Below are positions 6,966 to 15,606 of a stretch of DNA of 64,000 nt, one piece after another. The stretch is from Hymenobacter piscis (lineage in GTDB: Bacteria > Bacteroidota > Bacteroidia > Cytophagales > Hymenobacteraceae). Position 1 is the first letter of the stretch. Each line of letters begins with the position of its first letter. The DNA is taken from assembly GCF_018760735.1 (NCBI RefSeq), contig NZ_JAHHZN010000002.1:62001-126000 (forward strand). Reading direction: 5' to 3'. The position numbers and the translations under genes are program-made. Below the pieces are notes generated by a model. That model searched no databases and was not told where the DNA came from. It saw only the letters and a program-made list of their open reading frames with translations.

Positions 6966-9293
6966 ATGCGCAAACTCTACTACATACTCCTGCTGCTGTG
7001 CCTGTGCCGGCCCGATACCCATGCTCAGAAAGTGGGCCTCGTGCTCAGTGGCGGCGGCGCCAAAGGCCTGGCCCACGTGGGCGTGCTCAAGGTGCTGGAG
7101 CAAAACCAAGTCCCCATTGACTACATCGTGGGCACCAGCATGGGCGCCATCGTGGGCGCTATGTACGCGGCCGGCTACTCGCCCGAGCAGATTGAGGAAA
7201 TCGTGCTCAAGCCCGAATTCCAGACCTGGGTGTCGGGCGACCCGCTCGAAGGCAAGGTGTACAACTACTACGACGCCGACCCCACCCCCGCCGCCCTACA
7301 CCTGCGCCTGGCCGTCGACTCCACCCTCAAGGCCCGCGTAACGCCCCGCCTGGTGAACGACGTGACCCTCAACTACGTGCTGGCCACCATGCTGGCGCCG
7401 GCCGGCGCCATTGCCGACTACAATTTCGATAACCTGCTGGTGCCCTACCGGGCCGTGGCCTCGGAGGTATTCACCCGCGAGAAGGTGATTCAGCGCAGCG
7501 GCTCGCTCTCCGATGCCGTGCGCAACTCCATGGCCTTCCCGCTGGCCTTTCGCCCCATCCGCCAGCCCGACGGCCGCTACCTCTTCGACGGGGCCGTGGT
7601 CGATAACTTCCCCACCGGCGTGATGCGCGACGAGTTTCGCCCCGACGTTATCATTGGAGTGAACGTGGGCGACGTGGCGTTTAACAAGTATCCCAAAGAA
7701 CGGGACGATGAGCTGCTGACCAGCACCCTGCTGTTTCTGGGTTCCAATGTGGCCGATACCACCTCGGTGGGCAAGAACGGCATCTTCATTCAGCCCAACC
7801 TGGGCGACATCACGGCGGCCGATTTCGGCAAGGCCAGGCAACTGGTGGAACTGGGCACCCAGGCAGCGCAGGAGAAGCTGGAACTGCTGCGCCAGCGCAT
7901 TCCGCGCCGCCAGGATACGGTGGCCCTGCAGGCCCGTCGGCAGGCGTTTCAGGAGCGGGCGCCCAAGCCGGAGTTCAGCCAGATTACGGTGCAGGGCATC
8001 CCGAAAGAGCAGCAGGAGTTTGTGCGCCGCTTCTTCCAGCGCTCCGGCTCCAGCTATACCCCCGGCGACGTGGAGGAAGGCTACTACCGCCTCGTCAACA
8101 ACGACTTTTTCAACAACGTGTACCCGCGCATTCAGTACGATAAGGCCCGGAAAGGCTACGTGCTGGGCGTGGATGCCCGCCAGAACAGCAACCTCACCAC
8201 CGACCTGGGCGTGCTGCTCTCGACCCGCTCGATGAGCAACTTTTACCTGGGCGTGGGCTACCGCTACCTCAACCGCTACCTCTACACGGTGAAGGCTGAC
8301 GTCACCATCGGGCGCTTTTACAACGGGGCCCGGGGCTCGTTCCGCATCAGCGTGCCGGGCAACACACCGCTGTATTTCGAGCCGGTCATCACGTTCAACA
8401 ACTTCAACTACCAGGATACCGGCGGCCTGCTCGGGTCCTCGGCCCAGAACACCCAGATTCAGCAGCGCGATTTCAAAACTTACCTGCAGGTGGGCATCAG
8501 CCCCAACTACCGCAGCCGCTACATTCTGAGCGGGGGCGTGTTCACGAACCGCGACCGGTTTGCCAACACCGACAACATCAACAGCGACGCCCGCCTCGAC
8601 CAGAGCCGGCTCCAGGGCCTGACGGTGGCGGCCAGCTTCGAGCGCAACTCCCTCAACCGCCGGCAGTACGCCGTGAGCGGCCGCCGCGTGGAGTTTGGGC
8701 TGCGCGGCGTCACGGCCGAGGAAAAATACGACCCCGGCAGTACCGCCAACGACCTGCCCGGCCGCACCAAAAAGCACAACTGGGTGAAGCTGGGTCTCTA
8801 CAACGAGCAGTACTTTACCTTCAACAAGACGGATTCGGTGGGCACGCCGGTGCACGCCTGGGGCTACCTGATTGAGTCGGAGCTCAGCACCCAGGGCTCG
8901 TTTGCCACCTACCGCTCCTCGCTCACGTCGGCCGCCGCCTTCCTGCCCCTGCCCGACTCGCGCACCCTGTTCCTGGACCGTTACCGGGGCACGGCCTTCG
9001 CGGCGGTGGGTCTGCGCTACGTCCGGGCCATTGCCGGCTCGCTGGAGTGGCGCACCGAAGTGTACGCCCACACCCTGTTCCGGGGCTGGCAGCGCCAGGA
9101 CGCCAACCCTTTGCTGCCCACCCGCGGACCGGCCGTGAGCCGCCCCTACCTCACGGCCATGACCGGCCTCGTGTACCAGACGCCCGTCGGACCGGCCGCC
9201 CTGCAAGTCATTCACTATGATGATTCCAACAAGCGGTTTGGCGTATTCGCCCACATCGGCTACGTGCTCTTCCGCGACCGGGCGCTGGATTAA
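6966..9293 (+). CDS. Patatin-like phospholipase with C-terminal outer-membrane barrel
   Basis: 775 aa. The signal peptide MRKLYYILLLLCLCRPDTHA is followed by a patatin domain (about 25-290) with oxyanion loop SGGGAKGLAHVGVL, nucleophile Ser in GTSMG (about residue 58) and catalytic Asp in DGAVVDNFP (about 210). A POTRA-like segment (about 335-400) follows, then a BamA/Omp85-type beta-barrel to the end, finishing in a beta-strand (AHIGYVLFRDRALD). This is the type Vd-like or PlpD-like arrangement; in Bacteroidota such proteins may keep the lipase at the outer membrane. I start at the ATG directly before the signal peptide rather than at a TTG 12 nt upstream. Single gene followed by a hairpin element carrying a terminator. 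Confidence 0.88.
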   Translation: MRKLYYILLLLCLCRPDTHAQKVGLVLSGGGAKGLAHVGVLKVLEQNQVPIDYIVGTSMGAIVGAMYAAGYSPEQIEEIVLKPEFQTWVSGDPLEGKVYNYYDADPTPAALHLRLAVDSTLKARVTPRLVNDVTLNYVLATMLAPAGAIADYNFDNLLVPYRAVASEVFTREKVIQRSGSLSDAVRNSMAFPLAFRPIRQPDGRYLFDGAVVDNFPTGVMRDEFRPDVIIGVNVGDVAFNKYPKERDDELLTSTLLFLGSNVADTTSVGKNGIFIQPNLGDITAADFGKARQLVELGTQAAQEKLELLRQRIPRRQDTVALQARRQAFQERAPKPEFSQITVQGIPKEQQEFVRRFFQRSGSSYTPGDVEEGYYRLVNNDFFNNVYPRIQYDKARKGYVLGVDARQNSNLTTDLGVLLSTRSMSNFYLGVGYRYLNRYLYTVKADVTIGRFYNGARGSFRISVPGNTPLYFEPVITFNNFNYQDTGGLLGSSAQNTQIQQRDFKTYLQVGISPNYRSRYILSGGVFTNRDRFANTDNINSDARLDQSRLQGLTVAASFERNSLNRRQYAVSGRRVEFGLRGVTAEEKYDPGSTANDLPGRTKKHNWVKLGLYNEQYFTFNKTDSVGTPVHAWGYLIESELSTQGSFATYRSSLTSAAAFLPLPDSRTLFLDRYRGTAFAAVGLRYVRAIAGSLEWRTEVYAHTLFRGWQRQDANPLLPTRGPAVSRPYLTAMTGLVYQTPVGPAALQVIHYDDSNKRFGVFAHIGYVLFRDRALD

Positions 9294-9310
9294 GCAGTGA
9301 GATAGTGAGG

Positions 9311-9469
9311 GGTCATTGCGAGTGCAGCGACGCAATCCGTCCATTTCCAGGCACGCAATCCTGACCAAATCACAAGCCCCTGACGCCAGCGCGGACGTCA
9401 GGGGCTTTTTGCTTTTCCGGGCTTTGCGCTGCGCGAAAGAAGGAGTACTTCGCTGCACTCGCAAAGACC
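9311..9469. repeat. Inverted repeat, GTCATTGCGAGTGCAGCGA family
   Basis: Outer 20-nt arms (9311-9330, 9450-9469) are complementary with one mismatch. The motif CATTGCGAGTGCAGCGA is distinct from, but laid out like, the TCATTCCGAGC elements. A complete terminator hairpin sits in the middle. Confidence 0.8.
9376..9411. terminator. Terminator nested inside the inverted repeat
   Basis: Perfect 10-bp stem GCCCCTGACG/CGTCAGGGGC followed by T5. It serves the patatin gene; on the other strand it is AAGCCCC-preceded and weaker. The convergent pulA ends nearby. Confidence 0.8.
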
Positions 9470-9485
9470 ATTCACCACTCCAGCG

Positions 9486-11480
9486 CTACTGCACCAGAAT
9501 CAGGGCCGACGAAGCGGGCACTTCTACGGCGGCCTCCCCGGCCACCTCCAGCGGGCGGAGGCCGGCGGGGTTAATTTCCAGGCCGCTCAGCACCACCGAA
9601 TAGCGGCCGGCGGGCACGGGCAGGCGGGCCGGCTGGCGGCGGCCGTTGAAGAGCACCGTGATGGTATCCCAGGCGTCGCCGCCGGCGTGGCCCAGGAGCT
9701 GGTAGCCGATGGTGGAGGCGGGCAGGCCGGGCAGAAACTTCAGATGCTCCGCAACCAGGGCCTGCGTGGGCAGCCGGAAGGCCGGGTGGGCCTTGCGCAG
9801 GGCAATCAGCTGGCGGTAGAACTGAAACACGCGCTGGTAGCGGACCTTGCGGGCCCAGTCGATTTGGTTGACGCTGTCGGGCAGGTTGTAGGAGTTATGA
9901 GAGCCGTTTTTGGTGCGCAGAAACTCGTCGCCGATGGGCAGAAACGGCACGCCCTGGGAGGTGAATACGATGGTGTTGCTGAGCACGTCCATACGGATCC
10001 GCTCCTCCTCCGCGGCTCCTGGCACGGCGGCCAGCAGCTTATCCCAGAGCACCATATCGTCGTGGCAGGCCACGTAGTTGATGCACTGGGCCGGGGCGCT
10101 GGCCCAGGGCGCGCGGGAGTAGTTTACCCTGGCGTAGTCGAGCTGGGGGTGGCGGGTGGCGGCCACGATGCCGAACTTCACGCTCTCCTCCAGGCCCGGC
10201 TGCCCGCTGGCGAAACCCGGCTCCCGGTGGCGGGCGTAGTGGCCCTTCACCCCATCGCGCAGCTCATCCGAAAAAGCCGCCACCCGGTCGAGCCGGCCCA
10301 CGTTGGCCTTCACTGCCCGTTGGGTTTCCGACACCGGACTGGCCCCGGCCGTCCACCCCTCCCCGTACACAAACAGGCTGTGGTCGACCTCATCCAGGGC
10401 CACGCGCACGGCCCGCATGGTGCGCAGATCCAGCACCCCCATCAGGTCGAAGCGGAAGCCGTCGGCGTGGTACTCCCGGGCCCAGTAGGCCACCGATTCC
10501 ACGATGAGCTTGCGCACCATGGGCCGCTCGGAGGCCACCTCATTGCCGCAGGCCGCCGCGTCGGAGAGGGAGCCGTCGGGGCGGTGGCGGTAGTAGTAGC
10601 CGGGCACCAGCTGCTCGAAAGAGCTGCGGGCGGCGTCGGCGGTGTGGTTGTACACCACGTCGAGCACCAGGCGCAGGCCCCGGCGGTGGAGCTGCTGCAC
10701 CAGGCGCTTAAGTTCCCGGATGCGGGCGGCGGGGGCGGCGGGGTCGGCGGCGTAGGAGCCCTCGGGCACGGAGTAGTGCAGCGGGTCGTAGCCCCAGTTG
10801 TAGCGGCCCGGCTGGCTTTCGTCGAGGGAGGCGAAGTCGTTGGTGGGCAGCAGGTGCAGGTGGGTGATGCCCAGCTCAGACAGGTGGTCGAGGCCGGTTT
10901 TCACGCCTCCGGGCCCGGTGGTGCCCAATTCGGCCAGCCCCAGAAACCGGCCCTTCTGCTCAATCCCGGAAGTCGGACTCATGGACACGTCGCGCAGGTG
11001 CAATTCCCCGATCACCATGTCGGTAGCCTGGCCGAGCCTGGGCCGCCGGTCGTCCTCCCACTGGGCGGGGTGCACGGTGGCCGGGTCGAGCAGGGCCCCG
11101 CGCTGCCCGTTCAGGCCCACGGCGTGCACGTAGGGGTCGGGCACCTCGGCCATTTGCCGGCCTTTAATGGTGGCCTGCACCACGTAAAACTGTCCCGGCG
11201 GCCGGGCCGGCAGCGCGTAGGTCCAGGTACCGCCCGCTGATTTCTGCATGGCGTACTCGGCCACGGGCGCGCCGCCGGTGCCGGCGGCGTAGAGCTTGAG
11301 CTGGAGCCGCTCGGCGGTGGGCGCCCACACCCGCAGCCGGGCCTGGCCCCGCACGAAGGTCAGCCCCAGATCGGGACCGGAGTAGGTGGGGTAGGCTTCG
11401 TACGCGTCGGGCACCAGCGCCGTGCGGCAGGTAGTCAGCATCAGGAGCAGGAACAGGGCGGTCAGCAGGCGGACAGTCAT
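9486..11480 (-). CDS. pulA: Type I pullulanase, lipoprotein
   Basis: 664 aa GH13 enzyme that hydrolyses alpha-1,6 branch points in pullulan, starch or glycogen. The N-terminus MTVRLLTALFLLLMLTTC is a lipoprotein signal with lipobox LTTC, so it is probably anchored in an outer or periplasmic leaflet. A CBM48-like beta domain lies at about 35-130. The catalytic barrel shows the pullulanase signature YNWGYDPLHY, then DVVYNH, FRFDLMGVLD (nucleophile Asp), YGEGW (acid Glu) and CHDDMVLWDK. A C-terminal beta domain ends the protein. Its likely partner in alpha-glucan use is MalQ at 54.1 kb. No linked susCD genes are present. The ATG start fits the signal peptide. Confidence 0.92.
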   Translation of the reverse strand: MTVRLLTALFLLLMLTTCRTALVPDAYEAYPTYSGPDLGLTFVRGQARLRVWAPTAERLQLKLYAAGTGGAPVAEYAMQKSAGGTWTYALPARPPGQFYVVQATIKGRQMAEVPDPYVHAVGLNGQRGALLDPATVHPAQWEDDRRPRLGQATDMVIGELHLRDVSMSPTSGIEQKGRFLGLAELGTTGPGGVKTGLDHLSELGITHLHLLPTNDFASLDESQPGRYNWGYDPLHYSVPEGSYAADPAAPAARIRELKRLVQQLHRRGLRLVLDVVYNHTADAARSSFEQLVPGYYYRHRPDGSLSDAAACGNEVASERPMVRKLIVESVAYWAREYHADGFRFDLMGVLDLRTMRAVRVALDEVDHSLFVYGEGWTAGASPVSETQRAVKANVGRLDRVAAFSDELRDGVKGHYARHREPGFASGQPGLEESVKFGIVAATRHPQLDYARVNYSRAPWASAPAQCINYVACHDDMVLWDKLLAAVPGAAEEERIRMDVLSNTIVFTSQGVPFLPIGDEFLRTKNGSHNSYNLPDSVNQIDWARKVRYQRVFQFYRQLIALRKAHPAFRLPTQALVAEHLKFLPGLPASTIGYQLLGHAGGDAWDTITVLFNGRRQPARLPVPAGRYSVVLSGLEINPAGLRPLEVAGEAAVEVPASSALILVQ

Positions 11481-11551
11481 GCAGCAGGCAATAAACGGGA
11501 GTCGGAAGGTCGGCGAAGGTCGGTAAAACAGACCGTCCCGGACGGAGACAT

Positions 11552-11572
11552 CCGGGCAGGCCGCCTGCCCGG
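11552..11572. terminator. Short palindrome after the aquaporin gene
   Basis: CCGGGCAGG/CCTGCCCGG stem with a 3-nt loop, just beyond the 3' end of the reverse-strand aquaporin gene. No T tract, so an intrinsic terminator role is uncertain. Confidence 0.4.
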
Positions 11573-11586
11573 CTACTTAGCCCAGG

Positions 11587-12438
11587 CTACTCGTCGGGGT
11601 AGTGGGGGGGCTCCTGGCCGGGCGCGTGGGGTGAGACGGGTGCGGGGTCGCAGCCGGCCAGGATGGCGCCGGCCAGGTCTTCGCCGTGGTGGAAGTAGCG
11701 AAAAACGACCGTGGCCAGCCACATAGCCAGCGGCGGGGCCAGAAAATACACCCACAACCCCGTGTAGCTGCCCGCTGCCACGGCCGTGCCCAGGGAGCGG
11801 GCCGGGTTCAGGCTCATGCCCGAAAGCGGGGCCTCGAACGTGATGTAGACGGCCAGCAGCAACCCCAGCAGCCAGCCGGTGAAGGACTTTAGCCGGGCCG
11901 AGTGCAGGGCCAGGAGCAGCACCATCATCATGATAAAGGAAATAACGAATTCGGCCCCCAGGGCCACCGGCCAGCCGCCCCGGGCAGGGTCGGGCTGGGT
12001 GAGGGTGTGGGCCACGGCCGGGTGGCCATACCAGTGGGTGCCCAGGCTCAGTTGCAGCAACAGCGCCGCGGCCACGCCCCCCGCAAACTGAGCCAGCACG
12101 TACCAGAGGGCATCGGTGGCGCTTACCTTGCCCAGCTGCCAGAAGGCCAGCGTCACGGCCGGGTTGATGTGGGCGCCCGAGCGTTGGCCCCAGGGACTGT
12201 ACACAATGGCCACCACCACCAGCACCATGCCCGCTCCCAGCCAGGCCCGCCGCAGCAGTGCACTGGCCGGCACCACGGCCGCCAGCGGGGAGGCCGGGTG
12301 TTCCAGCAGTACCGTGAGCAGCCCCGCGCACACCACAAAAAACCCGAGGCCCGCGGCTTCGGCCAGGTAGTGCGGCCAGTGCCGGCGGCCGGCCCGGACC
12401 AGCCGGCGCCAAAAGGTATCGGGAGGGGTTGAAGCCAT
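11587..12438 (-). CDS. MIP family channel (aquaporin/glycerol facilitator type)
   Basis: 283 aa inner-membrane channel with six predicted membrane segments. Both pore loops are intact: HINPAVTLAF and SLNPARSLG, the two NPA boxes. The hydrophilic N- and C-terminal tails (HHGEDLAGAILAGCDP..., proline-rich end) are longer than in E. coli AqpZ. Pore selectivity (water or glycerol) cannot be set from what I can see. The ATG start lies 11 nt downstream of the hydrolase stop; a TTG overlapping that stop would add five residues and is an alternative. Probably co-transcribed with the hydrolase. Confidence 0.85.
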   Translation of the reverse strand: MASTPPDTFWRRLVRAGRRHWPHYLAEAAGLGFFVVCAGLLTVLLEHPASPLAAVVPASALLRRAWLGAGMVLVVVAIVYSPWGQRSGAHINPAVTLAFWQLGKVSATDALWYVLAQFAGGVAAALLLQLSLGTHWYGHPAVAHTLTQPDPARGGWPVALGAEFVISFIMMMVLLLALHSARLKSFTGWLLGLLLAVYITFEAPLSGMSLNPARSLGTAVAAGSYTGLWVYFLAPPLAMWLATVVFRYFHHGEDLAGAILAGCDPAPVSPHAPGQEPPHYPDE

Positions 12439-12449
12439 CGGGCGCCGGT

Positions 12450-13193
12450 TCAACTGGCCGCCTCACAGCGCTGCGCGAAATGGCGCAGCAGGTCGGCCAC
12501 TTCTGCCGGAGCCTCGTAGGGCAGCAGGTGTCCGGCCCCGCCGATGATTTCCAGCGGGGTACCGGCGGGCAGCAGGGGCAGCGTTTCCAGGCCGTGCACC
12601 GAGGGCGACATAATCGGGTCCTGGTCGCCGGCCAGAATGGTGCAGGGCACCGCCACGGCCGCCATCCGGGCGCTGATGTTTTCGCGGCTGCCGTGCAGCA
12701 GCCAGGCATCCCAGGCGGCGCGGCTGGTACGCAGGTTATCGGCCACCACTTGCCGGTGCGGGGCGGCGGACAGCGCACGGACCGTGATATGGCGGGCCGT
12801 TTTTTCCGCTTCCGCCGGCTGGCCCCAGGCGTGCCGGCTAGCCTGCCGGTCGGCTTCGGTCATGGGTTCCGGGGTGGGCGGCGAGGGGCTGAGCAGGGCC
12901 AGGCCCACCAGTCCGGCCGGCTGCCGGGCCGCCAGGGCCAGGGCAATTTTGCCGCCCATGCTGTGGCCCACCAGCACGTAGGAGCTCAGCTTTTCGGCCG
13001 CTATAAAAGCCGCCACCGCGTCGGCGTAGGCGTCTACGGTGAGGCCGCCGGCGGGAACGGGGGCGGCCCCGAAGCCCCCCAGGTCGGGGGCCAGCAGGCG
13101 GTAATCGGGGGCGAGCAGGGCGGCCACCTGGTCGAATTCGTGGCCGGCGCCGGCCCAGTAGTGCAGGGCCAGGAAAGTAAGCGGTTGGGGCAT
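12450..13193 (-). CDS. Alpha/beta hydrolase
   Basis: 247 aa, cytoplasmic. Begins MPQPLTFLALHYWAGAGHEF, has the oxyanion HYW region, nucleophile Ser in VGHSMGGKIALALA, the acid in a LAGDQDPI segment and His in GAGHLLPYEAP, so the triad is complete. The layout is that of small esterases or the BioH/MenH-like group; the substrate is unknown. The ATG is preferred over a TTG 27 nt upstream because the beta-sheet core starts immediately after it. First gene of a likely two-gene unit with the aquaporin. Confidence 0.82.
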   Translation of the reverse strand: MPQPLTFLALHYWAGAGHEFDQVAALLAPDYRLLAPDLGGFGAAPVPAGGLTVDAYADAVAAFIAAEKLSSYVLVGHSMGGKIALALAARQPAGLVGLALLSPSPPTPEPMTEADRQASRHAWGQPAEAEKTARHITVRALSAAPHRQVVADNLRTSRAAWDAWLLHGSRENISARMAAVAVPCTILAGDQDPIMSPSVHGLETLPLLPAGTPLEIIGGAGHLLPYEAPAEVADLLRHFAQRCEAAS

Positions 13194-13326
13194 GGGGCTT
13201 GTACGGCAAACCGGGGCCAATTGCCGGCCCCGGCCCCACGACCCGCCGATTTTTTAACTACCGCCTCCAGCAGGGCCGGCGCCGACGCCGGGGCGCCATT
13301 GGCCCCGCCAGCCCCCACCCCCAACA

Positions 13327-13360
13327 GCAAGGCCATCCCGGTTAACCGGAATGGCCTTGC
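13327..13360. terminator. 34-nt hairpin with one mismatch
   Basis: 17-nt arms around GGTTAACC. It sits downstream of the reverse-strand lipoprotein gene, so it probably stops that transcript. Only a weak T-rich stretch follows on that strand. Confidence 0.55.
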
Positions 13361-13381
13361 GGGAAAGCAGCACGCGGATTT

Positions 13382-13984
13382 CTAGCGGACTTTTATTTTC
13401 AGATTTTTAAAGTCGCCTTGCAAGATGATGGCGCATTTGGGAGCGTCGGGGCTGAAGCCCGCGTTGGGGTCGAGCTGGCGGGGCGCTTCCACGGCGAAGC
13501 GGCCGCTCACCAGTTGCCGCCGGGCGTCGTAGGCCGTGATGGTCACGTCGCCGATCAGGTCGTTGGTGGTGTCGCTGAAACGGTAAATCGACGACCCGCC
13601 GCTTGCTCCCCGGTAGATATAGGAAACAAAAACCGGCGCGGTTTGCTGGTTACGGCTGCGCAGGGCGTAGGTGCCGGTCCAGGTGCTGCCCAGGGCCGCC
13701 CGCTCCACTTCCAGGTGCACAGCATCGGTGCCGGCGGCGAAATCCAGGGCCAGTATCTGCGCGTTCATGGCACCTTCGCCCTTGATAGCGAGCGAGGAGT
13801 GGCCGGTGCCGTAGCCGTGATGCGCCACGCCGCCAGCGGGGGTAACAGTCGTAAAATCGAAGTAGCTGGACAGGGTCAGATCGGGGGTAGGATCAGGAGC
13901 CGGATCGTTTTGCTTGTCGGAGCAGGCGACCAGCATCAGGGAAGCACAGGCTGCCAGGAAGTAGGAGGTAACAGACGTTTTCAT
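13382..13984 (-). CDS. Hypothetical lipoprotein
   Basis: 200 aa. The signal sequence ends in the lipobox LVAC, then a Pro/Asp linker (SDKQNDPAPDPTPD). The mature part looks all-beta (YFDFTTVTPAGGVAHHGYG, GTYALRSRNQ, SYIYRGASGGSSIYRF) and has a Cys in PKCAIILQGDFKN. I do not recognise the family. Paired alanine/glycine-rich strands are in keeping with a small surface or periplasmic beta-sandwich. It stands alone between a hairpin and the GH1-like gene's terminator. Confidence 0.7.
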   Translation of the reverse strand: MKTSVTSYFLAACASLMLVACSDKQNDPAPDPTPDLTLSSYFDFTTVTPAGGVAHHGYGTGHSSLAIKGEGAMNAQILALDFAAGTDAVHLEVERAALGSTWTGTYALRSRNQQTAPVFVSYIYRGASGGSSIYRFSDTTNDLIGDVTITAYDARRQLVSGRFAVEAPRQLDPNAGFSPDAPKCAIILQGDFKNLKIKVR

Positions 13985-14092
13985 AAAGTATTTCTGATGG
14001 TTTGGGAACTAATTCTGAGTGGCCATTTTCAAAAGCTGTGCCAGAGTTGGTAATGGGAAAAATTCCCGGAACCGTTAGCTGGCAGCCTACTC

Positions 14093-14140
14093 AAAAAAAA
14101 CCCTGGCCCGCCGCACGTCTGTTCGTACGACCAGCCAGGG
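14093..14140 (-). terminator. Terminator of the GH1-like gene
   Basis: Stem CCCTGGC/GCCAGGG with a long loop. On the reverse strand it is followed by eight T residues. Confidence 0.7.
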
Positions 14141-14174
14141 TGGTAGCCCTTGGGGAAACCAGAAATTGTCAGCC

Positions 14175-15509
14175 CTATTTTTCTACTTTCAGGGTAGCGG
14201 GCCGGGTGGTGAACTCGAAGATTTCAGCGTGGGGCATGAGGGTAATCTGACCGAATTCCTTCAGCAGCATCTTGTAACTCTCCCCCACCGGCCGGATTTT
14301 GCGGTCGAGGTCGTAGAGGCCGCAGGCGTTTACGCTCAGGCGCTTTTCGCGCAGGCTGATGTCCCAGTCGAGCTGGTCGAGCAGGCTGTACCAGGTGAAC
14401 CCCACGACCGGCACGCCGTCCTGGCGGATGCGCTGCACGTTCACCCACTGCTTCCAGAGCCAGCATTCGGCGTCCACAGGGTTGAAGGAGTTGGTTTCGG
14501 TGTGCATCACGGGCTTGCGGTACCGCTCGTAGTACTGGCGCGTCATGGTGTACCAGCCCAGCACGTCCTCGGCCTGGCACCAGGTGCCATCGGGCTTGAT
14601 GATGCGCTCATTGCGGCCGTAGTAGTCGTTGCCCATGATCTGGTAGCCGGGCGGCTCACCGGCCATAAACCAGTCGAGCTCCTGGCGGGTCAGGCCGTTA
14701 TCGAGGCAGAACAGCAGCACCTCCGAATCGAGGGGGTGAGCGTACAGCAGATCGAGCGAGAGGAAGCGCAGCTTGTTGACCAGGCGGATTTCGGGACTTT
14801 CCACGGCCCGCATCTCGTGGATGTACTCCGCCGATTCGCTCTGCACAATCACGCAGTCGGGGCGGTGGCGGGCAATCTGCTGGTTGCCCATGATGCTGGC
14901 GGCCACCAGGTGCTTCATGGCCGTCACGAAGGCCCGGTCGTCCTTGAGCTGCTCGTTCCAGATGCCGTCTTTGGCGGAGGCCCGGGCCGTCACGTAAATC
15001 TCGTTGATGGGCGTGTAGAACCGCACCCATGGGTAACGCTGGGCCACGGCCCCGCAGTACTCGGCGAAGTGAATGGGCAGCTCGGGGTTCTGGAAGTTGC
15101 CCAGCCAGTCGGGCACCCCAAAATGCATCAGGTCCAGAATGGGCGTGATACCGAGGCGCTGGATTTCAGCCATGGCCAGGTCGGCGAAGCTCCAGTCGTA
15201 CTTGCCGGGGGCCTGGTGAATCAGGTAGTAGGGCAGGTTGTAACGCAGCACCTTCAGGCCCATTTCCTGCACCAGCCCCAGGTCTTCCTTGTAGCGGTTG
15301 TAGTGGTCGGTTTCAGCCAGCAAATCGCGCCGGATAGTGTTATTAGCAATCATCGGGTAGGAGCACTCGATGCCGGTGGCGAACATGAAGTTGCCCGCGT
15401 TGCCGGTGGGCAGGCCCGAGCCATCGTGCCCGGCGGCCCCGCCGTACTCGTCGCCCGCGTAATGGCCGTCGCCGAACTTTTCTTTGATATGGGTCAGGAA
15501 GGACTTCAT
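14175..15509 (-). CDS. Divergent glycoside hydrolase family 1-like protein
   Basis: 444 aa, no signal peptide, so cytoplasmic. The order of blocks follows the GH1 barrel: GIECSYPMI near the N-terminus, LGLVQEMGLKVLRYNLPYY, GITPILDLMHFGVPDWLG, then TPINEIYVTARA at the acid/base position (usual TxNEP) and MHTETNSFNP at the nucleophile (usual ITENG). VVGFTWYSLLDQLDWDIS and YDLDRKIRPVGESYKMLL match the end of the fold. Both catalytic Glu residues seem present, but the surrounding motifs are altered, so this is a distant branch and the sugar is unknown. The upstream gap carries a heptamer hairpin, and the GMC gene follows upstream on the same strand. Confidence 0.72.
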   Translation of the reverse strand: MKSFLTHIKEKFGDGHYAGDEYGGAAGHDGSGLPTGNAGNFMFATGIECSYPMIANNTIRRDLLAETDHYNRYKEDLGLVQEMGLKVLRYNLPYYLIHQAPGKYDWSFADLAMAEIQRLGITPILDLMHFGVPDWLGNFQNPELPIHFAEYCGAVAQRYPWVRFYTPINEIYVTARASAKDGIWNEQLKDDRAFVTAMKHLVAASIMGNQQIARHRPDCVIVQSESAEYIHEMRAVESPEIRLVNKLRFLSLDLLYAHPLDSEVLLFCLDNGLTRQELDWFMAGEPPGYQIMGNDYYGRNERIIKPDGTWCQAEDVLGWYTMTRQYYERYRKPVMHTETNSFNPVDAECWLWKQWVNVQRIRQDGVPVVGFTWYSLLDQLDWDISLREKRLSVNACGLYDLDRKIRPVGESYKMLLKEFGQITLMPHAEIFEFTTRPATLKVEK

Positions 15510-15510
15510 T

Positions 15511-15606
15511 GTTTGGTACTTATTGCCTAGTACTTGGTGCTTAGGCCGTTTTAATCAATTCAAAAGAAATACCTAAGCACCAAGCACTAGGCACTGAGCA
15601 CTACCG
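15511..15606. repeat. Inverted heptamer array (GCACCAA-type words)
   Basis: The right arm reads as 7-nt words GCACCAA, GCACTAG, GCACTGA, GCACTAC; the left arm is the diverged complement. The pair encloses an AT-rich spacer. The stop codon of the GMC gene lies inside the right arm. Confidence 0.8.
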
